Assembly (NCBI GenBank): GCA_026391435.1 | Contig: JAPLEJ010000050.1 | Coordinates: 38,912 to 102,911, forward strand | Source: Bacteroidota bacterium | GTDB taxonomy: Bacteria > Bacteroidota > Bacteroidia > Chitinophagales > Chitinophagaceae | DNA length: 64,000 bases | Reading direction: 5' to 3' | Shown: positions 56,990-64,000 of the stretch, piece by piece | Numbering within the stretch: position 1 is the first letter of the stretch | Layout of the letters: each line of letters opens with the position of its first letter | The notes under the pieces: generated by a model | Seen by the model: only the letters and a program-made list of their open reading frames with translations | Database searches by the model: none | Told to the model about the DNA's origin: nothing | Program-made: the position numbers and the translations under genes

Positions 56990-58342
56990 ATGAAAAAAAT
57001 ACTATTTTCTCTAGTCGTCTTAACATTTGCAAGTTCACTTTTTGCACAAACAGAGGACAATGTGAAAAAACCATCTCTTGCTTTAAGAGTTTCTGCTTTT
57101 GATTTTACAACAGCAAAAAACATTCAAGTTAATACACTTGGAGGTGTATATAATAATAGGTCTTGGGCAAGTTCCGATAAATTACACAAAAGTATTGGTG
57201 TTCAATATTTTAAAGGAATTACAAGTAAAGTGGATTTGATGATCAACCTTGATTTTGCTGTATTGGCATATCCATATGATTCAACATTAGGACTTAAAAC
57301 AGCATGGCCTTCACCCCAAGGTCTAGAAACGGAGAAATTATATACTGCAATAGATGCTAATTTAAACTTTAAGTTATTACCAGACGACTATAGTGTTGTT
57401 CCTTATCTTACTGCTGGTCTTGGTGTAGGTAATTTTGTGAGCAATTATATGGCTTATGCTCCGATAGGATTGGGCTTACAAATTAAAGCGAAACATGGTT
57501 CATTTATCAATATCAATAGTACTTTTAGAATGGAGATGTCTCATATTTCAACACCACATTTGAATCATGGCATCAGTTATTCATTCCCATTGAAAGCAAA
57601 GGATAAAAAACCTGTGGTTTTACCTCCTCCACCTCCGCCAGCTGATACGGATAATGATGGAGTGATTGATGAAAATGACAAATGTCCTACAGTAGCAGGT
57701 TTAGCAAAATATGGTGGTTGCCCAATTCCAGATACCGATAAAGATGGTATCAATGATGAGCAAGATAAATGTCCTACAGTAGCAGGTTTAGCAAAATATG
57801 GTGGTTGCCCAATTCCAGATACAGATAAAGATGGTATCAATGATGAGCAAGACAAATGTCCAACTGTGGCAGGCTTAGCTCGTTATAATGGATGTCCAAT
57901 ACCTGACACAGATAAAGATGGTATCAATGATGAAGTTGATGCTTGTCCTACAGAAGCAGGTATTAGCGCAAATCATGGCTGTCCAGATGTTCAACCTATT
58001 TTAAATCAGGCAGCTTCAGATTTAAAATTTGTAACGGGTAAATCTAATTTAACTAAAAAGCAATTAGCAGGCATAAGCAATGTCATTATGATGTTAAATA
58101 AATATACAAATGTGAACATAGCGATTGGTGGTCATACAGATAATACTGGTGCTGAAAGAATAAATACTAAATTATCTATCAATAGAGCATCTACAGTAGC
58201 TAAATTCCTGACTAAAAATGGTGTTAAGGCAAATCGTTTCACTACTAGTGGATACGCTTTTTCTAAACCTGTTGCTGACAATAAAACAAAAGCAGGTAGG
58301 GCACAAAATAGAAGAGTTGAATTAACTGCAGTATACAACTAA
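56990..58342 (+). CDS. OmpA-family outer membrane protein with thrombospondin type-3-like Ca-binding repeats
   Basis: N-terminal barrel; repeats DTDKDGINDEQDKCPTVAGLAKYGGCPIP; C-terminal OmpA domain (IGGHTDNTGAERINTKLSINRASTVAKFL). Confidence 0.92.
   Translation: MKKILFSLVVLTFASSLFAQTEDNVKKPSLALRVSAFDFTTAKNIQVNTLGGVYNNRSWASSDKLHKSIGVQYFKGITSKVDLMINLDFAVLAYPYDSTLGLKTAWPSPQGLETEKLYTAIDANLNFKLLPDDYSVVPYLTAGLGVGNFVSNYMAYAPIGLGLQIKAKHGSFININSTFRMEMSHISTPHLNHGISYSFPLKAKDKKPVVLPPPPPPADTDNDGVIDENDKCPTVAGLAKYGGCPIPDTDKDGINDEQDKCPTVAGLAKYGGCPIPDTDKDGINDEQDKCPTVAGLARYNGCPIPDTDKDGINDEVDACPTEAGISANHGCPDVQPILNQAASDLKFVTGKSNLTKKQLAGISNVIMMLNKYTNVNIAIGGHTDNTGAERINTKLSINRASTVAKFLTKNGVKANRFTTSGYAFSKPVADNKTKAGRAQNRRVELTAVYN
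57678..57940 (+). repeat. In-frame 87-bp (29 aa) tandem repeats, about three copies
   Basis: AATGTCC recurs at 57681, 57768 and 57855 (87-nt spacing); the first two units are near-identical. Confidence 0.88.
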
Positions 58343-58362
58343 GTATATACTTAGTTAAATAT

Positions 58363-58400
58363 AAAAAAGATCCCCTCGAGAAATCGAGGGGATCTTTTTT
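58363..58400. terminator. Bidirectional Rho-independent terminator
   Basis: AAAAAAGATCCCCTCGA-GAAA-TCGAGGGGATCTTTTTT, perfect 17-bp stem. Confidence 0.92.
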
Positions 58401-58434
58401 ATAGGCAGTATATAAACCCAATAGGAGGTTGTTT

Positions 58435-60870
58435 TTAGTTAGGGTCGATATCAATAACAATTTGAACCGATTTGTATCTCGGGTGAACTTGTATTAATCG
58501 AATAAAGTGAAGTAGCTGTTGCTTTGCTAATTTTAGTTGCTGTGGTTGTCTTGAAATTTTTACTGACAACTCCCAGATGTATTTATTTCGCACACGATTC
58601 ACATTAGGTTGCGCGGGACCAAGTACTGTTTTTTGAATCGCAGGGCCTAAGGATTGATAAAAATGAAGGGAGGCTTCCTCTGCAATATTATTTTCGGGAT
58701 GCTTAAAAAGAATACTCATTAATCTGCTAAACGGAGGGTAAGCAAAATGTTTTCTATTTTGAATTTCAAATTGATAAAAAGCAAAGTAGTCATGTGCTTT
58801 TACAAACTGAACAATAGGATGTTGTGTTTGACTCACTTGCATGATTACTTTTCCATTGTCATTTTTTCGACCAGCTCTACCACTTACTTGTTCCATCATT
58901 TGGAATGCCCTTTCATTGACTCTGTAATGATTAAAGTTGAGTAAACTGTCTGCATCTACAATACCTACTAAATCTACATTTTCAAAGTCTAATCCTTTTA
59001 CTACCATTTGAGTCCCTACTAGAATATCAATTTGTTTTTGTTCAAATTGTTGAATTAAAGAATCGTGTTCATTTTTCCCTTTTACATTGTCAAAATCCAT
59101 TCGGGCGATATGCACTCCAGGAAGTGATTGAGTCAATTTTTCTTCAATTTGCTCAGTCCCAAAACTTTTTTGCTTAAAGCTTGTTTTGCCACAGGCTTCA
59201 CAAGTATTCACAATAGGGTAGCCAGTACCGCAGTAATGGCAGGATAGTATATTTTTTGCTTTGTGATAGGTGAGGGTAACATCACAATGTTTACAATGCG
59301 GTATCCAACCACAGGTGTCACATATAAAGTAGGGGGCGTAGCCTCTTCTATTTTGAAATAAAATCACCTGTTTTTTATTTTCAATCGTTTTTCTAATTTC
59401 TGCTAATAAAGTGGGCGTTAAAATAGTTTGTTGTGCTGTTTGTTTTTTAGTGTCCACTAATTCAATCTTGGGAAGGCCAGCTTGACTAAAACGCTCATTT
59501 AAATAAGTGTATCCAAATTTTTTATGTTCTGCATTATAAAAAGTCTCTACCGAAGGGGTCGCAGAGCCTAAAATTACTTTTGCATTAATTTGGTTTGCAT
59601 AATAGATCGCAGTATCTCGTGCCTGGTACCTAGGCGCAGGCTCTTGTTGCTTATAAGAGGCATCATGCTCTTCGTCAATTACGATTAAGGATAAGTTTTT
59701 ATAAGGTAAAAACAAAGCAGATCTGGCGCCTAAGACAATTTTAATTTCTCCTGACTTTACTTTGTTCCAAATTTCAACGCGTTCATTTGGATTAAATTTT
59801 GAATGATAGATAGCCACAGCACCACCAAAATATTGCTTTAATCGACGAATCATTTGTGCTGTTAAAGCAATCTCAGGCAGCATGTATAAAGCCTGTTTGT
59901 TTTGCTTTATTATATCTTGAATAAGGTTAACATATATTTGTGTTTTACCACTTCCAGTCACACCATGTAAAAGACATACATTTTGTTTTTCTAATTGTGA
60001 TTGTATGTCTTGGAGCGTTATTTTTTGTTGCTCAGTTAGGGTATGTAATTGGCTATTACCCTTTGTTAAATCAACAGCCAATCGGTCTGTTTTCCTTTTT
60101 TCTGCTATTAATACGCCTTTATCTATGAGGGCCTTTAATTGAGCATGCGAGCTATTGGCTTTGTCTAGAATTGACTTTTGTTTTACATCCCCTTCTGTTT
60201 TTTGATAATGTAAAAATGCCAATAATAAATCAAGTTGCTTAGGGGCTCTAGTCCATTCATTTAATAGTTTTTCTAGTGCCAATTCATTTTGGTAGTTAGG
60301 GTGTAATAAAAGGAAGGTTTCCATCTTGGAACTGAATTTATCCTTCATCGTTTCTTGCACCATACAAATTCCCTTTTGAATCAATTTATTGATTACTGGG
60401 TATACCGATTTTTTATTCAAAAGTTTTTGAATCTCTATTAAACTTAGTTGTTTTTTAATTTCTAAGGCTTCAGAAATAATATATTCCGAATCTGATAAAT
60501 TTTTTATATCAATGGAGGCGTCATCTAGTAATATGAAAATACTTTCACTTGAATTTTTTAAATGGCTAGGAATAGCAGCTTGCATGACTTCACCTTCGGA
60601 ACACATATAATATTCGGCCATCCATTCCCACAATTTTAATTGATGTTCGAATACAATAGGTGCTTCATCTAAAATGGCCACTATAGGTTTTGGATTAAAA
60701 CCATCTGGTTTTTGATCGCTTAATTTTTTTATAATCCCAGCATATCTTTTATTAGCGCCTAGCATTACTTCCACACGCATACCAATGAGCACCTCGGACT
60801 TCATTTCTTCGGGGATACTCCAAGTGTAGTTTTTTGGAAGGGATAAGGGTATGATGATTTCTGCGTACAT
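58435..60870 (-). CDS. priA: Primosomal protein N' (replication restart helicase)
   Basis: LLHGVTGSGKTQIYVNLI, VIDEEHDASYKQ, zinc-binding CDTCGWIPHCKHCDVTLTYHK...CHYCG, GRAGRK. Confidence 0.95.
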   Translation of the reverse strand: MYAEIIIPLSLPKNYTWSIPEEMKSEVLIGMRVEVMLGANKRYAGIIKKLSDQKPDGFNPKPIVAILDEAPIVFEHQLKLWEWMAEYYMCSEGEVMQAAIPSHLKNSSESIFILLDDASIDIKNLSDSEYIISEALEIKKQLSLIEIQKLLNKKSVYPVINKLIQKGICMVQETMKDKFSSKMETFLLLHPNYQNELALEKLLNEWTRAPKQLDLLLAFLHYQKTEGDVKQKSILDKANSSHAQLKALIDKGVLIAEKRKTDRLAVDLTKGNSQLHTLTEQQKITLQDIQSQLEKQNVCLLHGVTGSGKTQIYVNLIQDIIKQNKQALYMLPEIALTAQMIRRLKQYFGGAVAIYHSKFNPNERVEIWNKVKSGEIKIVLGARSALFLPYKNLSLIVIDEEHDASYKQQEPAPRYQARDTAIYYANQINAKVILGSATPSVETFYNAEHKKFGYTYLNERFSQAGLPKIELVDTKKQTAQQTILTPTLLAEIRKTIENKKQVILFQNRRGYAPYFICDTCGWIPHCKHCDVTLTYHKAKNILSCHYCGTGYPIVNTCEACGKTSFKQKSFGTEQIEEKLTQSLPGVHIARMDFDNVKGKNEHDSLIQQFEQKQIDILVGTQMVVKGLDFENVDLVGIVDADSLLNFNHYRVNERAFQMMEQVSGRAGRKNDNGKVIMQVSQTQHPIVQFVKAHDYFAFYQFEIQNRKHFAYPPFSRLMSILFKHPENNIAEEASLHFYQSLGPAIQKTVLGPAQPNVNRVRNKYIWELSVKISRQPQQLKLAKQQLLHFIRLIQVHPRYKSVQIVIDIDPN

Positions 60871-60891
60871 AATGGCGATTACAAAAATACG

Positions 60892-61662
60892 CTAAGCGGG
60901 TGGATAGTTTCTATATCTTCTTAGGCCTTTGTCCATTGCATCGTACACTCTTTGTTTTAATTCCTCAACTTGATCCATGTCATACTGGTCCACTTGGATT
61001 GTTTCTAAATAAACAACCCTGCTTATGCCGGGTGTTAAAGTGAAAATACTATCAAAGTGCATTCTTTCCACTGCATCTACAAATAAAACAGGTTGAATTG
61101 GAATTTTCATTTCAATGGCTAATTTAAATGCCCCATTATAAAAAGATTTAAGAGGCTTTTGATCGGTCATACTAAAAGTCCCTTCTGGAAAAATAAAAAT
61201 AGAGGTTTTATTTAATAAGGCGGCCTTTAAGTTACGCAGACTTTGTGCTCTATTCTCTTGACTAGTTCTGTCCACCATGATGACCGCTTCTCGATAAATC
61301 CAGCCAAATATGGGTATTTTGGAAGACTCGAATTTGGCTAATGGTTTTATGGGTTGATGTTTTAATCTTACAATTGGGGGGATGTCCATATAAGAATTAT
61401 GGTTCCCTACAAAAATATGTGGTTCATTAAAATCATGAACAGATTCATAAATTTCACGGTGACGAATGCCTAAGAATAGATACAATAATTGTGACCAGTA
61501 CCTGCATATTTTATAAATGCGGTCACTTAATTTTTCTCTACCAAAAGGCAAAATGAAAGCCATCGCAATGACCGATAAAATGGTTAAAAGGGCAAAAATA
61601 AGAATGGCATAAACGCAGTAAATTAGTTGAATCCCTCTTTTGGCTTTTTTCATATATGCCAC
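60892..61662 (-). CDS. 1-acyl-sn-glycerol-3-phosphate acyltransferase (PlsC-like)
   Basis: VGNHNSYMDIPPI (NHxxxxD), FPEGTFS. Confidence 0.9.
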   Translation of the reverse strand: MAYMKKAKRGIQLIYCVYAILIFALLTILSVIAMAFILPFGREKLSDRIYKICRYWSQLLYLFLGIRHREIYESVHDFNEPHIFVGNHNSYMDIPPIVRLKHQPIKPLAKFESSKIPIFGWIYREAVIMVDRTSQENRAQSLRNLKAALLNKTSIFIFPEGTFSMTDQKPLKSFYNGAFKLAIEMKIPIQPVLFVDAVERMHFDSIFTLTPGISRVVYLETIQVDQYDMDQVEELKQRVYDAMDKGLRRYRNYPPA

Positions 61663-61729
61663 TAATATAATAAAAAAGGCCCGAATAGAAATTCAGGCCG
61701 TACGATTGCTTGCTTAAAACCAATAAAAA

Positions 61730-62773
61730 CTAAAATTTGTATAAAGCGGCTAATATAAAGCTGGTATTTTGGCCAGTAGCTATATTATCACTATTGAAGA
61801 ATATATTATTTTTTGCATTATCCATTCTGATTTCAGGGATAAGTGTTAATTTTTTAATCTTATAATTAATAGATAGGGTATTTGAAAAAATAGAAGTCCC
61901 AAATTGCCCTGCGGATAAAGCGCTATTGTCATCAAAAATTTCTGATCTAAAGCTGAGGCCGAAGTTGAGCAAAGGGTCGTAGTTAATATAAATGGCATTG
62001 CTTTTCCAATTGGTTGTTTGTACATTTTTTGAACTGAAAATAGTGCCGTCGTAATTTAGTGCCCATTGACTAGATAATGTATTGTTTATAACTATATCCA
62101 ATTGTGAAAAGCTACTACTTCCTCCTGTATTACCTCCTTGGTAGTTTGCGTAAATAGTTGTTTTATCGTCAAATAATTTTGTACTCAATTGTGCTAATAT
62201 CACTTTTGAACCTGATTGAGCATCAATATAATCAGTAGGATTAGCGATGCCAATCATTAAGCTTGTTTTGCCAGTAATTGCATATTCTGCTTTAATGCCA
62301 GTATGAAAAAAGGGACCATATGAAAAACCATAAGACATACTATAGTTTCTATTTAAAGGGGCGTCTAACAATTCATAACCCACATGTGTAGCCCATTTAC
62401 CCGCACTAATTTTTAATTGATTAGAAAGATTGTATGAGATAAATGCTTGTTTAATATTAGCCAACAATCCATTGTCATTATAGGAGAATTCTTCTGCGCG
62501 TTTACCATAACCTAGATCAATTGATGCCGCCCATTTTCCAAAACTTTGATCCACTTTAAAAGAAGCCATACCTAGGGCTAATTTTTGTTGTGTATTTGTA
62601 AAGCTGGTAAAATTATTGGTGATCCCAGAGGGAGTGGTGAAGCTGTTTCGGAAATAAGCATCAATAAATCCAGAGGTAGTTACAGTGTATTTAGAAGCGG
62701 TCGAATCTGATTGTGCATAATTAGAGATATAAATGGCAAACAAAATGGCCATTAACGATATTTTTTTTATCAT
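61730..62773 (-). CDS. Outer membrane beta-barrel porin (BBP2/OmpL-like)
   Basis: Signal peptide, repeated amphipathic strands, C-terminal aromatic ILAALYKF; adjacent to amt. Confidence 0.72.
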   Translation of the reverse strand: MIKKISLMAILFAIYISNYAQSDSTASKYTVTTSGFIDAYFRNSFTTPSGITNNFTSFTNTQQKLALGMASFKVDQSFGKWAASIDLGYGKRAEEFSYNDNGLLANIKQAFISYNLSNQLKISAGKWATHVGYELLDAPLNRNYSMSYGFSYGPFFHTGIKAEYAITGKTSLMIGIANPTDYIDAQSGSKVILAQLSTKLFDDKTTIYANYQGGNTGGSSSFSQLDIVINNTLSSQWALNYDGTIFSSKNVQTTNWKSNAIYINYDPLLNFGLSFRSEIFDDNSALSAGQFGTSIFSNTLSINYKIKKLTLIPEIRMDNAKNNIFFNSDNIATGQNTSFILAALYKF

Positions 62774-62849
62774 TGTAGTAGTGTTTTATAGATAGGTACA
62801 GCAGATGCGCTTTTCTCAGAAGCTTATCACCGCTGTACCTGTTTTTTGT

Positions 62850-64000
62850 TTATGATTTAAGTGGGTTTCTTCCGTATTTTTCATCATGTTGTGAAGCGTC
62901 CAATCCTAATTCTTCATCTTCTTCTGTTACACGCAAAGGCATGATGATATTGATGAATTTGAATATGATAAATGAAACGGTGAAGCTATAGGCTACCACA
63001 ATCAGCATTGCTTTTAGTTGAACAAGGAAAAATGCGGGGTTGCCATAAAATAAGCCATCATTCCCAGCTGCATTGACACCTTTTGATGCAAAGATGCCCG
63101 TCATTAACATACCTACCATACCTCCAATACCATGACAAGGAAAAACATCTAATGTATCATCCACTCTAGATAATTTAAATGCATGACTAGCCACATTCGA
63201 AATAATAGCAGCTACCATTCCAATAAAAATACTTTGAGGGATACCGACAAAACCAGCAGCTGGAGTAATGGCTACTAATCCCACTACTGCACCAATACAA
63301 AATCCAAGTACGGATGGTTTTTTCCCTTTTAACACATCAAAAAACATCCAAGCCAAACCTGCTGCGGCTGCTGCGGTATTAGTTGTTGCGAATGCATTGA
63401 TTGCAAGCGCGTTGGCACCTAATGCAGATCCTGCATTAAATCCAAACCAACCAAACCAAAGTAAACCTGTTCCAATTAGAACATAAGGAATATTAGCAGG
63501 TGGAATTTCTTGTTGTTCTAATTTTGAGCGACGAGATTTTAAAACAATAGCACCTGCTAATGCAGCACAACCCGCGCTTATATGAACCACTGTACCTCCT
63601 GCAAAATCCAATGCGCCCATTTTGAATAAGAACCCTTGTGGATGCCAAGACCAATGCGCTAAAGGAGCGTATACGAGTATAATAAATAAGACTATAAATA
63701 AAATGTAAGCAGTGAATTTAATTCTTTCTGCAACTGCTCCTACTACTAATCCTGGAGTGATAATGGCAAACATTAATTGAAACAAGGCGAATAATAAAAG
63801 AGGAATGGTCATTGCTGATCCACCTTGTAATGAGGGTGCGCCATTAACGACTCCTTTAAAAAATAAATGAGTCATCGGATTGCCAATGATACCATTAATA
63901 CTTTCACCAAAACTTAAACTATAACCAAAGCTTACCCAAATCACAGATACAATACCTGCAGATACGATACTTTTGATCATTGTAGAAATGATGTTTTTAC
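62850..64000 (-). CDS. amt: Ammonium transporter, N-terminus outside window
   Basis: Amt motifs (DFAGGTVVHISAGCAALAGAIVLKSRR, GTGLLWFGWFGFNAGSA, DDTLDVFPCHGIGGMVGMLMTGIF). The frame stays open upstream of 63980 (KNIISTMIKS), so the gene starts beyond 64000. Confidence 0.93.
   Translation of the reverse strand, partial: KNIISTMIKSIVSAGIVSVIWVSFGYSLSFGESINGIIGNPMTHLFFKGVVNGAPSLQGGSAMTIPLLLFALFQLMFAIITPGLVVGAVAERIKFTAYILFIVLFIILVYAPLAHWSWHPQGFLFKMGALDFAGGTVVHISAGCAALAGAIVLKSRRSKLEQQEIPPANIPYVLIGTGLLWFGWFGFNAGSALGANALAINAFATTNTAAAAAGLAWMFFDVLKGKKPSVLGFCIGAVVGLVAITPAAGFVGIPQSIFIGMVAAIISNVASHAFKLSRVDDTLDVFPCHGIGGMVGMLMTGIFASKGVNAAGNDGLFYGNPAFFLVQLKAMLIVVAYSFTVSFIIFKFINIIMPLRVTEEDEELGLDASQHDEKYGRNPLKS

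Noticed and set aside
57678-57940. Regular 87-bp repeats considered as a CRISPR-like array
   Set aside because: No spacers; the repeats are in frame and encode TSP3-type Ca-binding units; no cas genes.

Overview
This is an AT-rich chromosomal window from a Bacteroidota-type genome. The gene content, the TTTG-N19/20-TAnnTTTG promoters and the UpxY, DUF2723 and outer-membrane beta-barrel families suggest a Chitinophagaceae-like organism; this taxonomy is inferred. Most of the window is housekeeping and amino-acid biosynthesis. I found no phage, transposase, CRISPR array or rRNA. A his gene run (hisC tail, hisB, hisH-A-F-IE) is split by a two-gene sorbosone-dehydrogenase/cytochrome c insert and by a complete trpEGDCFBA block. 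A second aromatic block carries pheA, an aminotransferase, tyrA, a DEAD helicase, DAHP synthase/chorismate mutase, aroB, aroA and aroC. The best signals are two short leader peptides missing from the ORF track. trpL (MIKTNNIWWWHTNSVGVL*, 3094-3150) and a Phe/Tyr leader (MKANINNWFYFFFYFYFNQSSRVVFVKA*, 46711-46797) each sit 5-7 nt after a consensus Bacteroidota -7 box. Each is followed by a Rho-independent terminator whose 5' arm can instead pair with the 3' end of the leader ORF. They look like compact, nearly leaderless ribosome-mediated attenuators with a shared design. Other notable items are a frameshifted aminotransferase in the aro block, a 1.06 kb cassette flanked by duplicated arsC-tail/terminator repeats, an ECF sigma factor next to a membrane-anchored trypsin-like protease with an anti-sigma-like N-terminus, and other start codons that nearly abut -7 boxes (lipB, rluD, mtaB).
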